A stretch of 64,000 nucleotides of DNA, from contig NZ_RKMF01000006.1 in assembly GCF_003797835.1 (NCBI RefSeq), forward strand, positions 1 through 64,000, read 5' to 3'. The DNA comes from Kocuria soli. GTDB taxonomy: Bacteria > Actinomycetota > Actinomycetes > Actinomycetales > Micrococcaceae. This document shows, piece by piece, positions 24,206-39,875 of the stretch (positions are counted from its first letter, which is position 1; every line of letters begins with the position of its first letter). Position numbers and translations under genes: made by a program. The notes beneath the pieces are model-generated. The model worked only from the letters and a program-made list of their open reading frames with translations, was not told where the DNA came from and did not search any database.

Positions 24206-24245
24206 CGGTGGGGTTCCGGGACACGCTTTGCCCGGGACCCCACCG
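24206..24245 (+). terminator. Terminator between nusG and rplK
   Basis: CGGTGGGGTTCCGGG (24206-24220) pairs with CCCGGGACCCCACCG (24231-24245) over 15 bp with one T-G wobble and a ten-base loop. There is no T run. A possible -10 for rplK, TACGCT, is at 24281-24286. Confidence 0.7.
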
Positions 24246-24325
24246 TTCGGTCACCGCGCCACGGTGACCACCCGCCGTCGTACGCTCCTGTGCGGCGGTA
24301 CGTTCAGCAGAAAAGGACCATCACC

Positions 24326-24754
24326 ATGGCTCCCAAGAAGAAGGTCTCCGGCCTGATCAAGCTGCAGATCCAGGCAGGCGCCGCCAACCCGGCCCCGCCC
24401 GTTGGCCCCGCGCTCGGTGCGCAGGGCGTCAACATCATGGAGTTCTGCAAGGCCTACAACGCGGCGACTGAGTCGCAGCGCGGCAACATCATCCCCGTGG
24501 AGATCACGGTCTACGAGGACCGTTCCTTCACCTTCATCACCAAGACCCCTCCGGCCGCTCAGCTGATCAAGAAGGCTGCCGGCATCGCCAAGGGTTCGGG
24601 CGTCCCGCACACCCAGAAGGTCGGCAAGATCACCTGGGACCAGGCTCGTGAGATCGCGACCACCAAGCAGGAAGACCTCAACGCCAACGACGTCGAGGCA
24701 GGCGCCAAGATCATCGCAGGCACCGCCCGCTCCATGGGCATCGAGGTCGAGTGA
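24326..24754 (+). CDS. rplK: 50S ribosomal protein L11
   Basis: The 142-residue L11 binds the 23S GTPase-associated centre. The N-terminus [15 protein letters not shown], the Pro-rich [19 protein letters not shown] block and the C-terminal [15 protein letters not shown] are typical. ATG 24326 has AAAAGGA upstream; an in-frame extension of 12 codons is not family-like. The PPVGP region carries the prolines that affect thiopeptide sensitivity, unchanged here. It is cotranscribed with rplA. Confidence 0.97.
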   Translation: MAPKKKVSGLIKLQIQAGAANPAPPVGPALGAQGVNIMEFCKAYNAATESQRGNIIPVEITVYEDRSFTFITKTPPAAQLIKKAAGIAKGSGVPHTQKVGKITWDQAREIATTKQEDLNANDVEAGAKIIAGTARSMGIEVE

Positions 24755-24868
24755 TCCGGGTTCTTCCCGATCACCCAACCTCCACCCGCTGACCAACAGC
24801 AGACAAGAACACGTGGCAGGGCCGAGCGCGGTCCGTAACGACCACGACTGCACAAGGAGAAAAAGCAG

Positions 24869-25573
24869 ATGGCTAAGCGCAGCAAGGCGTACAAGGCAGC
24901 AGCAGCCAAGATCGAAGAGGGCAAGTTCTACAGCCCCGCCGAGGCCGTTGCCCTGGTGAAGGAGATCAACTCGTCCAAGGCCGACGCGACCGTCGAGGTC
25001 GCCATGCGTCTGGGCGTGGATCCCCGCAAGGCAGACCAGATGGTTCGCGGCACCGTGAACCTGCCCAACGGCACCGGCAAGACCGCGCGCGTCGTGGTCT
25101 TCGCCCAGGGTGACAAGGCCGCAGCGGCCGAAGCCGCGGGTGCGGACTTCGTCGGCTCCGACGACCTCATCGCCAAGGTGGCCGGCGGCTGGACCGACTT
25201 CGATGCCGCCGTGGCGACCCCCGACATGATGGGCAAGGTCGGCCGACTGGGCAAGGTCCTGGGTCCCCGTAACCTCATGCCGAACCCCAAGACCGGCACC
25301 GTGACCATGGACGTGGCCAAGGCCGTCAACGACATCAAGGGCGGCAAGATCGACTTCCGCGTCGACAAGCACTCGAACCTCCACTTCATCATCGGCAAGT
25401 CCTCCTTCGAGCAGAAGGCGCTGGCCGAGAACTTCGGTGCCGCTCTGGAAGAGGTGCTTCGTCTGAAGCCGTCCTCCTCCAAGGGCCGCTACGTCACCAA
25501 GATGACCGTGGCTTCGACCTTCGGCCCCGGCGTCCCGGTTGATCCGAACGCCACCGAGGTCGTCACCGACTGA
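24869..25573 (+). CDS. rplA: 50S ribosomal protein L1
   Basis: The 234-residue L1 forms the L1 stalk next to the E site. The family signature region [19 protein letters not shown] and the N-terminal [18 protein letters not shown] are present, and the length is standard. ATG 24869 follows AAGGAGAAAAAGC. In many bacteria L1 represses its own rplKA mRNA; no L1-binding mimic was recognised with confidence here. A strong hairpin follows. Confidence 0.97.
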   Translation: MAKRSKAYKAAAAKIEEGKFYSPAEAVALVKEINSSKADATVEVAMRLGVDPRKADQMVRGTVNLPNGTGKTARVVVFAQGDKAAAAEAAGADFVGSDDLIAKVAGGWTDFDAAVATPDMMGKVGRLGKVLGPRNLMPNPKTGTVTMDVAKAVNDIKGGKIDFRVDKHSNLHFIIGKSSFEQKALAENFGAALEEVLRLKPSSSKGRYVTKMTVASTFGPGVPVDPNATEVVTD

Positions 25574-25613
25574 GACGTGAAGAACACATGAGCACCGGTC
25601 CGACCGGTGGTCA

Positions 25614-25652
25614 GGGTCAGGGCCCGATCGCACCGCGATCGGGCCCTGACCC
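25614..25652 (+). terminator. Terminator after rplA
   Basis: GGGTCAGGGCCCGATCG (25614-25630) pairs perfectly with CGATCGGGCCCTGACCC (25636-25652) around CACCG. It is a 17-bp stem without a T run. Confidence 0.85.
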
Positions 25653-25821
25653 GTCTCCGGACCGTGGTCAGCTTCCTGCGCCACTGGGCGTGCACCGGTC
25701 GCTGACCTCTTGTGATGGCGCAACGGTCGTCACCTGCCCGGTGGCTCACTAGGCTGGGGGCGCGGGCAACCCCTATGCGTGCCCCACACCGAGCTGTCCC
25801 AGTCCACCGTGAAGGAACACC

Positions 25822-26973
25822 GTGTTCCCCTCCGAGTCCGTCACCATCCAACAGGTGCGCATCCCCGAGACCTTCGACGACGACGCCGCACGCGTCCTCG
25901 GGGAGATCGCCGACCTGGTCCGCCGTTCCCGCGAATCCGTGTGGGGGACCAGTGACCTGGCCAATGACGCGGAAGGGATCTTCCAAGACCTGCACGACCC
26001 CTGGGAGCGTGTGGTGTTGCTCGAGGCCAGGGAGCACGGTCGGCTGGTGGGGCGGGCGGAGATCCGGCTGTCACTGATCGTGAACACCCGTAGCGCCCAG
26101 ATCTTCCTGACCGTGGACCCGGATCACGAAACCGGTGGGGTGGGTACCGAGTTGTTGGCCGCCGCCGAGTCCGTGGCCCAGTCCGAGGCGCGACGCCACC
26201 TGGTGATCCACTCGGAACACCCGGGCCCGGAAGACCTCCAGGGGGACGGGCGGATCGGCTCGCCCACCGGCACCTTGCCGATCATCGACCCGGATGCGTG
26301 GATCACGGCCGCGGACGGTTCTGGGCGGTTGCCTGTCTCCAACCGTCAGACGCGGTTCGCCAAGCGGTTCGGCTACGACCTGGAGACCGTCAGCGACGTG
26401 AGCCGGATCAGGGTGCCGTTGGACCCGGCGGACCAAGAGAGGTTGACCGCCGAGGTGCTCGCCCACCGGGGCGCGGAGGACTACCGCACCCACACGTGGA
26501 CGGGTGCGGCACCGGAACAGTGGCTCGAATCGCTGGCGCGACTGCACGAACGGATCCCGTCGGACTCCTTCGTGCCGCCGCCGCTGTGGGACCCGGAGCC
26601 GTGGGACGCCGCGCGGGTGCGCCGGACCGAGGAACTGCGGGCGGAGAACGGTTACGCCTCCTGCATGGCCGTCGTCGAACACATCGCCACGGGGGAGCTC
26701 GTGGGCATGACGGAACTGGTGGTCCCCAGCGGTGAGACGCACATCTGCTTCCAGGACGAGACCGTGGTGCTGAGAGAGCACCGCGGCAAGCGGCTCGGGC
26801 TGCGCCTCAAGCTGGCAAATCTGGAGGCGCTTGCACGGGAGTTCCCCGGCGCGCGAAGCATCTACGTGTGGACCCACAGCGGGAACACCCGGATGAACTG
26901 GGTCAACCGCCGGCTGGGTGCCCAACCCCTGGGCAGTTCCGCGGTGTGGTCCCGCAAGGTGGGCCTGGAATAG
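25822..26973 (+). CDS. Tandem-GNAT acetyltransferase of unknown substrate
   Basis: The 383-residue protein has two GNAT-like halves (about 1-180 and 190-383). The N-terminal half has FLTVDPDHETGGVGTELLAA, a clear acetyl-CoA-binding R/Q-x-x-G-x-G/A variant. The second half has VVLREHRGKRLGLRLKLANL and the late WTHSGNTRMNWVNRRLG, a segment frequent in mshD-like actinobacterial double-GNAT proteins. The substrate is unknown. GTG 25822 with GAAGGAA upstream is the likely start. It interrupts the L11-L1/L10-L12 gene order between two strong terminators, so it is probably transcribed alone. Confidence 0.75.
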   Translation: MFPSESVTIQQVRIPETFDDDAARVLGEIADLVRRSRESVWGTSDLANDAEGIFQDLHDPWERVVLLEAREHGRLVGRAEIRLSLIVNTRSAQIFLTVDPDHETGGVGTELLAAAESVAQSEARRHLVIHSEHPGPEDLQGDGRIGSPTGTLPIIDPDAWITAADGSGRLPVSNRQTRFAKRFGYDLETVSDVSRIRVPLDPADQERLTAEVLAHRGAEDYRTHTWTGAAPEQWLESLARLHERIPSDSFVPPPLWDPEPWDAARVRRTEELRAENGYASCMAVVEHIATGELVGMTELVVPSGETHICFQDETVVLREHRGKRLGLRLKLANLEALAREFPGARSIYVWTHSGNTRMNWVNRRLGAQPLGSSAVWSRKVGLE

Positions 26974-27011
26974 TCCGCGGCCGTGCGGTAGGGGGCGTGA
27001 CCGGCGTCAAG

Positions 27012-27040
27012 TTGTGCCGCGCGTCCACGAACGTTAGAGT
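27012..27040 (+). promoter_or_regulatory. Promoter of the rplJL unit
   Basis: TTGTGC (27012-27017) and TAGAGT (27035-27040) are 17 bp apart. The start would be near 27047, giving a leader of about 225 nt before rplJ. Confidence 0.6.
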
Positions 27041-27046
27041 GAGGGC

Positions 27047-27225
27047 ATCCAAAGACCGTCGGTCGTGGTGAGTCAAGTCTGCAGCTCAAAGGAGCTGAGC
27101 GTGAGGAACCGCCGTAAGAGCCCGTGGGGGCGTCCAACGCAGGTGACCTTGAACGTGATCGTTCGAGCTGGCTCGGAAACGAGCAGCTAGATCTCCACGC
27201 CCTGGCTCCTGCCGGGGCGTTTTTT
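27047..27225 (+). ncRNA. Ribosomal protein L10 leader RNA
   Basis: The transcribed leader begins with CCAAAGACCG-TCGGTC, continues with the stem AGCTC-AAAG-GAGCT and the sequence GGAACCGCCGTAAGAG, and ends in an intrinsic terminator before rplJ. This matches the layout of the bacterial L10 leader, in which L10(L12)4 binding to its mRNA favours termination. Its exact 5' end is inferred from the promoter. Confidence 0.65.
27197..27225 (+). terminator. Attenuator terminator in the rplJ leader
   Basis: ACGCCCTGGC (27197-27206) pairs with GCCGGGGCGT (27211-27220), with one T-G pair and the loop TCCT, and runs into six T residues (27220-27225). It lies 45 bases before the rplJ start, inside the transcript. 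Confidence 0.85.
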
Positions 27226-27270
27226 CATGGGTCCGAACGGATGCGACCGGCCCACCAGGAAAGGAGTGCC

Positions 27271-27801
27271 ATGGCGAACCCGGAAAAGGCCGCCGCGGTA
27301 GCAGAGCTCAAGGAGCAGTTCTCTGCTTCCACTGCTGCTGTGCTGACCGAATACCGCGGTCTCTCGGTGGCTCAGCTCAAGCAGCTGCGCCGCGCACTCG
27401 GTGAAGAAGCCGAGTACGCCGTGGTGAAGAACACGCTGGCCGGCATCGCCGCCCAGGAAGCCGGTATCGACGCATTCGAGGGCAAGCTCAGCGGCCCCTC
27501 GGCCATCGCGTTCGTCGCCGGTGACCCGGTCGCCGTCGCCAAGTCCCTGCGTGACTTCGCCAAGGAAAACCCGGAACTGATCCTCAAGGGCGGCTACATG
27601 GATGGCGCCGCGCTTGACGAAGACGGAATCAAGAAGCTCGCGGACCTCGAGTCCCGCGAGGTTCTGCTGGCCAAGGTCGCCGGTGCTGCTCAGGCATCGC
27701 TGTCCAAGGCTGCCGCGCTGTTCCAGGCCCCGCTGTCCAAGACGGTCCGTACGGCCGAGGCGCTGCGCGCCAAGGTCGAGGAGACCGGCGAGGCCGCCTG
27801 A
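27271..27801 (+). CDS. rplJ: 50S ribosomal protein L10
   Basis: The 176-residue L10 anchors L12 dimers to the ribosome. The N-terminal domain binds 23S rRNA and L11, with [18 protein letters not shown] and [12 protein letters not shown] typical of the family; the C-terminal helix (about 130-170) carries the L12-binding segments. ATG 27271 follows AAAGGAG; an in-frame extension into the leader terminator is not real. Expression is probably set by the attenuator immediately upstream. Confidence 0.96.
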   Translation: MANPEKAAAVAELKEQFSASTAAVLTEYRGLSVAQLKQLRRALGEEAEYAVVKNTLAGIAAQEAGIDAFEGKLSGPSAIAFVAGDPVAVAKSLRDFAKENPELILKGGYMDGAALDEDGIKKLADLESREVLLAKVAGAAQASLSKAAALFQAPLSKTVRTAEALRAKVEETGEAA

Positions 27802-27903
27802 CGTTCGTACGTCACCACAAACCGCAAGACCCCAGATCTGAACCATTCATGCGCCCCGCACGGGGCAGTGAACACAGAGCCAAACCAAGAAGGAGCCAAC
27901 ACC

Positions 27904-28293
27904 ATGGCCAAGCTTTCCACTGAGGAACTGATCGACGCGTTCAAGGAGCTCTCCCTGATCGAGCTCTCCGAGTTCGTCAAGGCCTTCGAGGAGACCTTCG
28001 ACGTCACCGCTGCCGCTCCGGCCGCCGTTGCCGTTGCCGGTGCCCCGGCTGCCGGTGGCGACGCCGCCGCTGCTGAGGAGCAGACCGAGTTCGACGTCAT
28101 CCTCGAGGCTGCCGGCGACAAGAAGATCGGCGTCATCAAGGAGGTGCGCGCCCTGACCTCCCTCGGACTGAAGGAGGCCAAGGAGCTCGTCGACGGCGCT
28201 CCCAAGCCGGTTCTGGAAGGTGCCTCCAAGGAGGACGCCGAGAAGGCCAAGGAGCAGCTCGAGGGCGCAGGCGCCACCGTCACCCTCAAGTGA
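27904..28293 (+). CDS. rplL: 50S ribosomal protein L7/L12
   Basis: The 129-residue L12 is the multicopy stalk protein that recruits translational GTPases. The N-terminal dimerisation domain ([21 protein letters not shown]), the Ala/Gly-rich hinge (about 40-58) and the C-terminal factor-binding domain ([20 protein letters not shown] and onward) are all present. ATG 27904 follows AAGGAG. A terminator separates it from the rpoB promoter, so the beta subunit gene has at least one promoter of its own. Confidence 0.97.
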   Translation: MAKLSTEELIDAFKELSLIELSEFVKAFEETFDVTAAAPAAVAVAGAPAAGGDAAAAEEQTEFDVILEAAGDKKIGVIKEVRALTSLGLKEAKELVDGAPKPVLEGASKEDAEKAKEQLEGAGATVTLK

Positions 28294-28321
28294 GCTCCGC
28301 GGCTTGAGCCGCAACTCGTTT

Positions 28322-28360
28322 CGAACGAACCCCGTGCATCTCATGCGCGGGGTTCGTTCG
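28322..28360 (+). terminator. Terminator after rplL
   Basis: CGAACGAACCCCG (28322-28334) pairs perfectly with CGGGGTTCGTTCG (28348-28360). There is no T run. Confidence 0.8.
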
Positions 28361-28408
28361 CGTTCCACCGGGCCATACCAGAAAGTTGAGGTCAGACGAG
28401 CAGGGGCT

Positions 28409-28437
28409 GGACACGCCGCGTTCCTTGCCCTATCCTG
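28409..28437 (+). promoter_or_regulatory. Promoter of rpoBC
   Basis: TGGACA (28409-28414) and TATCCT (28432-28437) with a 17-bp spacer are the best promoter in the 331-bp rplL-rpoB gap. The leader would be about 180 nt. It contains GCTACAG (28499-28505) and CTGTAGC (28557-28563), which could pair. Confidence 0.6.
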
Positions 28438-28624
28438 GATCTTTGCGTCGTCCCTGATTTCAGCGTGCCTTCATATAGCGGTGGGCGCCCCTCGAAACGC
28501 TACAGCTCCTGCACTTCCCCTCGTCAGCTAGCCGGTCATCGGCAACCTGGACCAGACTGTAGCCTTCGACACATCGGACGGGAACCGCGCGATTCACTTG
28601 CAGATCTGTGGAAGGAATCTCATC

Positions 28625-32131
<3,507 letters not shown>

Positions 32132-32260
32132 GCCGCACCCGCGCCGTCGTCGTCACGGCAGCCGTCGTGAACGGCACCTGACGACGACGGCCCGGGACGG
32201 CACGAACTTCATCCACCCAAGTTTTCAAGAAGAATTCAAAGAAAGAGATCAAGGATCCTT

Positions 32261-36145
<3,885 letters not shown>

Positions 36146-36158
36146 TCCGAAGTCCCCC

Positions 36159-36206
36159 ATGAGGAAGGGCCCCTCTCCCAGCAACGGGAGAGGGGCCCTT
36201 CCTCAT
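36159..36206 (+). terminator. Terminator after rpoC
   Basis: ATGAGGAAGGGCCCCTCTCC (36159 onward, 21 nt) pairs perfectly with 36186-36206 around a six-base loop. It lies between rpoC and the leaderless IclR gene. Confidence 0.85.
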
Positions 36207-36241
36207 GCGCAGAGGCCGCCGGATCCGGCAGAATTCCCGTC

Positions 36242-37021
36242 ATGGCCAACTCCCCGTCGGGTGAAACCGTGATCCAACGCGTCGACAGGGTCCTGGGTGC
36301 CTTCACCAGCAGAACTCGGAGACTCACGGCGGCGCAGGTGGCCAAGCGCGCGGACCTCCCGCCCAGCACGGCCCACAGGTTGTGCGCGGAACTTGCTCGG
36401 TGCGGATGGCTGGACCGCGAGGGCGACGCGTTCGTGGTGGGCACACGCCTGTGGGAACTCTCCACCCGCTCCGCCCCGGAGTCCTCGCTCGCATCGGTGG
36501 CAACCCCCTTCATGCAGGACGTTCAGGCCGCGCTGGGGCATCACATCCACCTGGGCCGGGTGGAGGGCGGTGAAGTCCTGTTCCTCCAGCGGCTCTCCGA
36601 GCGCGGTGCCCGCGAGATCAGCTCTGCCGTGGCCGAACGGCTCCCGCTGCACGTCTCCGCGGTGGGCCTGGTGCTGCTGGCCTGGATGGACGAGGCGGAG
36701 CGCGCTTCCTACCTCGCTGAGTTGGCCGCCTCAGGAACCCATCCACCGCAGGGGAGCGTGGAGAACCTGGAGGCCGTTCTGCAGACCGCTCGCTCCGCGG
36801 GTCACGTCGTACAAACCGGCAACATCGAACACGACCGAACCGCCATCGCGGTCCCCGTCAAGGGGGCGCAAGGAAGCGTTGTCGCAGCCTTGGGTGCGGT
36901 CCTGGACCGGACCGCGGGACCGGTCGATCCCGGTGCCACGGTTCAGGTGCTCCGCGCGGCGTCACACGGCATCGAGCGGACGCTGCGGGAGGAGACTGCG
37001 CGGGAGCGAGTTGCGGGCTGA
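36242..37021 (+). CDS. IclR-family transcriptional regulator (PobR-like position)
   Basis: The 259-residue regulator has an N-terminal winged helix-turn-helix (about 10-70; RLTAAQVAKRADLPPSTAHRL) and the IclR effector domain (about 80-255; LPLHVSAVGLVLLAWM, TAIAVPVKG). It is codirectional with pobA 94 bp downstream, so it is a candidate regulator of 4-hydroxybenzoate hydroxylation, but no ligand can be read from sequence. CAGAAT (36229-36234) seven bases before the ATG suggests a leaderless mRNA. It shares the family with pcaR at the other end of the cluster. Confidence 0.85.
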   Translation: MANSPSGETVIQRVDRVLGAFTSRTRRLTAAQVAKRADLPPSTAHRLCAELARCGWLDREGDAFVVGTRLWELSTRSAPESSLASVATPFMQDVQAALGHHIHLGRVEGGEVLFLQRLSERGAREISSAVAERLPLHVSAVGLVLLAWMDEAERASYLAELAASGTHPPQGSVENLEAVLQTARSAGHVVQTGNIEHDRTAIAVPVKGAQGSVVAALGAVLDRTAGPVDPGATVQVLRAASHGIERTLREETARERVAG

Positions 37022-37115
37022 CGGTCACGGATTCCGTTGAATGGGACAGGTGTGGTTGCGGCCACATCAGGGGTGGCACACTGGGCGCACATTCGTTCGC
37101 CAGGAGGACACATTC

Positions 37116-38318
37116 ATGTCTGAGTCTCAGCCCGAATCTCGGGTCATTCGCACCCAGGTCGGCATCGTCGGGGGAGGTCCCGCCGGCCTCATGCTCTCGC
37201 ACCTGCTGTCTCGGGCCGGAGTGGATTCGGTTGTCGTCGAGGTCCGGGATCCGGAGACCATTCGCAACACGCATCGCGCGGGGATCCTGGAAGCCGCCAC
37301 GGTTCAGATGCTGGCGGATTCGGGTGTGGACGGGCGCGTCCTCACCGAAGGGCATGAGCATCGCGGCACCACGCTGCGATTCGACGGCCAGAACCACCAC
37401 GTCGATTTCCAGGACGCCGTCGGGCAGTCGGTGTGGCTCTATCCACAGAACGAGGTGTTCTGGGACCTGGCACAGGCGCGGGAGCGCGACGGGGGCCAGG
37501 TCTTCTGGTCCGTCTCGGACACTGCGGTGCACGACGTCGACTCGGACTCTCCGCGGATCACCTTCCGGGACGCCGAGGGACAGGAGCGCGAGATCGAGGC
37601 GGGGATCGTCGTCGGCGCCGATGGCTCGCGTTCGATCTGTCGCGGGCTGATTCCCGACGGGGTCCGCACCGACAACTTCATCGAATACCCGTTCGCCTGG
37701 TTCGGCATCCTGTGTGAGGCTCCGCCGAGCTGGCCGGAGCTGATCTACACCAATTCCCCCGCAGGCTTCGCCTTGATCTCCCAGCGTTCGGACACCGTGC
37801 AGCGCATGTACTTTCAGTGCGACCCGGACACCAATCCGGAGGACTGGACCGAGGAGCAGATCTGGGCTCGCCTCCAGGAGTGCATGCAGGGGGAGGACGG
37901 CTTCCGGCTCAAGGAAGGCAAGATCTTCGACAAGACGGTGCTCAAGTTCCGGTCCTACGTGTGCGAGCCGCTGCGGTACCACAGCCTGGTCTTGGTGGGC
38001 GACGCCGGCCACACCGTTCCTCCCACGGGGGCAAAGGGCTTGAACCTGGCCTTCTGCGATGTCCGGGTCCTGGCGCCCGCACTGATCGGGCTGTTCAACG
38101 ACGGTGACGACTCCCAGCTGATCGAGTACTCCGCCAAGGCCCTGGAGCGGGTCTGGAAGGCGCAGAACTTCTCTTACTGGGCGACGAACATGATGCACAC
38201 CACGGAGGGGGAGAACCCGTTCGCGCAGAAGCGTCGTCGCGGGGAGCTGACTGCGATCACGGGCTCGGAGAACGGCCGGGCCTACTTCGCCGAGTCCTAC
38301 ACGGGCTGGCAGGACTAA
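37116..38318 (+). CDS. pobA: 4-hydroxybenzoate 3-monooxygenase
   Basis: The 400-residue FAD monooxygenase converts 4-hydroxybenzoate to protocatechuate. The FAD motif GGGPAG is at 19-24, the DG motif at Asp169-Gly170 (VVGADGSRS) and the GD motif at Gly295-Asp296 (LVGDAGHTVPPTGAKGLNLA). ELIYTNSPAGFALISQRS matches the Pseudomonas PobA substrate region (ELIYANHPRGFAL). Start ATG 37116 has AGGAGG upstream. NADPH versus NADH use is not obvious. Upstream lies a TGTGG-N6-CCACA dyad (37051-37066) and a degenerate TGGGCGCAC/CGTTCGCCA dyad that might be operators. Confidence 0.93.
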   Translation: MSESQPESRVIRTQVGIVGGGPAGLMLSHLLSRAGVDSVVVEVRDPETIRNTHRAGILEAATVQMLADSGVDGRVLTEGHEHRGTTLRFDGQNHHVDFQDAVGQSVWLYPQNEVFWDLAQARERDGGQVFWSVSDTAVHDVDSDSPRITFRDAEGQEREIEAGIVVGADGSRSICRGLIPDGVRTDNFIEYPFAWFGILCEAPPSWPELIYTNSPAGFALISQRSDTVQRMYFQCDPDTNPEDWTEEQIWARLQECMQGEDGFRLKEGKIFDKTVLKFRSYVCEPLRYHSLVLVGDAGHTVPPTGAKGLNLAFCDVRVLAPALIGLFNDGDDSQLIEYSAKALERVWKAQNFSYWATNMMHTTEGENPFAQKRRRGELTAITGSENGRAYFAESYTGWQD

Positions 38319-38324
38319 AAGTGT

Positions 38325-38354
38325 GCGCAATGCGGACAGATGTTCGCATTGCGC
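38325..38354. promoter_or_regulatory. 30-bp palindromic operator upstream of the pca operon
   Basis: GCGCAATGCGGACA (38325-38338) and TGTTCGCATTGCGC (38341-38354) are inverted repeats with one mismatch in 14 and a two-base centre. The core TGCGGACA-GA-TGTTCGCA resembles IclR-family binding sites. It overlaps the predicted -35 of the pcaH promoter. Confidence 0.6.
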
Positions 38355-38371
38355 TTGATCTGCGCTATCCT
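38343..38371 (+). promoter_or_regulatory. Predicted promoter of the pca operon
   Basis: TTCGCA (38343-38348) lies inside the palindrome, followed by a 17-bp spacer and TATCCT (38366-38371). Transcription would start about 140 bases before pcaH. The match to consensus at -35 is modest. Confidence 0.45.
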
Positions 38372-38519
38372 CGAAGAGTCGATCAGGGCCGATGGCGAGG
38401 TGTGGCAGCCGTCCCCGGTGCCCAGCAGGGCAGCAGGGGCGGGTTTTCAGGAGAAATGGTCCGCCCTGGCAGGCAATCTTGCGTGAAGCACTGCCTGGAA
38501 ATTATCGAAGGAGATGATC

Positions 38520-39305
38520 ATGGCCGAACCCGTCGTGTCCTCGGATGCCGCTGCGAACTCCCAGGCCGAGATCTCCGCGGACATGCGCGAGATTTCACGC
38601 CAGTACGCCGAGTCGGGGGTCGTGGAGACACAGCCCCGGATCGACTACGCGCCCTATCGGAGCTCGATCCTGCGTCACCCCACCAAGGATCTGCACCACG
38701 CGGATCCGGAGACCATCGAACTGTGGGCTCCCGCCTTCGGGCAGCGTGACGTCCACGCCTTGGAAGCCGATCTGACCATTCAGGGCGGCGGTGAGCCGAT
38801 CGGTGAACGCATGACCGTGAAGGGCCGGGTCCTGGACGGCAACGGTCGCCCCGTGCGCAATCAACTCGTGGAGATCTGGCAGGCCAACGCTGCCGGGCGC
38901 TACATCCACAAGCGTGATCAGCATCCGGCGCCGATCGACCCCAATTTCACCGGCGTGGGTCGGTGCCTGACCGGTGACGACGGGTCCTACTCGTTCACCA
39001 CCATCAAGCCCGGGCCCTACCCCTGGAAGAACCACCACAACGCGTGGCGTCCGGCGCACATCCACTTCTCGTTGTTCGGTACGGACTTCACCCAGCGGAT
39101 GATCACCCAGATGTACTTCCCGGGCGATCCGCTGTTCGACCTGGACCCCATCTACCAGGCGATCGTGGACCCGAAGGCACGCGAACGCCTGGTGGCCACC
39201 TACGACCACGACACGTCCGAACACGAATGGTCCCTGGGCTACACCTGGGACATCGTGCTGACCGGTGCACACCGCACGCCCACCGAGGAGGACTCCGATG
39301 TCTGA
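38520..39305 (+). CDS. pcaH: Protocatechuate 3,4-dioxygenase beta subunit
   Basis: The 261-residue subunit carries the non-heme Fe(III) site for ortho cleavage of protocatechuate. The ligands are Tyr128, Tyr167, His180 and His182 (PGPYPW, RPAHIHFS), with the same spacing as Pseudomonas PcaH (Tyr108, Tyr147, His160, His162). ATG 38520 is preferred because GGAG is six bases upstream, while ATG 38514 touches it. It is the first gene of the pca operon and overlaps pcaG by eight bases. Confidence 0.95.
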   Translation: MAEPVVSSDAAANSQAEISADMREISRQYAESGVVETQPRIDYAPYRSSILRHPTKDLHHADPETIELWAPAFGQRDVHALEADLTIQGGGEPIGERMTVKGRVLDGNGRPVRNQLVEIWQANAAGRYIHKRDQHPAPIDPNFTGVGRCLTGDDGSYSFTTIKPGPYPWKNHHNAWRPAHIHFSLFGTDFTQRMITQMYFPGDPLFDLDPIYQAIVDPKARERLVATYDHDTSEHEWSLGYTWDIVLTGAHRTPTEEDSDV

Positions 39306-39873
39306 GCAACTGGTCCCCACCCCGGGACAAACCATCGGCCCGTTCTACGGCTTCGCGCTTCCCTACGCGGGCGGCGAGAACCTCGTGGACCGCACCCACC
39401 CGAACGCGGTGCGTCTGCACGGCACGGTGTACGACGGCCACGGTGACCCCGTCCCGGACTCCATGTTGGAGATCTGGCAGGCCGATGCCGAAGGCAACGT
39501 GTCGCAGGAACCCGGGTCCCTGATCCGAGACGGGTACACCTTCACGGGCTTCGGCCGTGTGGCGGTGGACAACGTGGGGCATTACGACTTCACGACCGTC
39601 AACCCCGGTGCCTCCGAGCCCGGCAAGGCGCCGTTTATCGCCATGACGGTGTTCGCCCGCGGGCTGCTCAACCGCCTGTTCACCAGGATCTACCTCCCGG
39701 AGGACACCCAGGCACTGGCCAACGACCCGGTCCTGTCGGCCCTCCCCGAGGACCGGCGATCGACGCTGATCGCCGCACGTGAGGCGGACGGCTCGCTGCG
39801 CTTCGATATCCGTTTGCAGGGTGACGGAGAGACCGTGTTCCTGAGCTACCCCAACCATCGGGCGGACAGCTGA
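39298..39873 (+). CDS. pcaG: Protocatechuate 3,4-dioxygenase alpha subunit
   Basis: The 191-residue alpha subunit shares the dioxygenase fold but lacks the iron ligands. TPGQTIGPFYGFALPY at the N-terminus and LEIWQADAEGNV are family features, as is the late RIYLPEDTQALANDPVL. It pairs with PcaH to form the alpha-beta unit that makes 3-carboxy-cis,cis-muconate. ATG 39298 overlaps the pcaH reading frame by eight bases, consistent with coupled synthesis of the two subunits. Confidence 0.94.
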   Translation: MSEQLVPTPGQTIGPFYGFALPYAGGENLVDRTHPNAVRLHGTVYDGHGDPVPDSMLEIWQADAEGNVSQEPGSLIRDGYTFTGFGRVAVDNVGHYDFTTVNPGASEPGKAPFIAMTVFARGLLNRLFTRIYLPEDTQALANDPVLSALPEDRRSTLIAAREADGSLRFDIRLQGDGETVFLSYPNHRADS

Positions 39874-39875
39874 TC

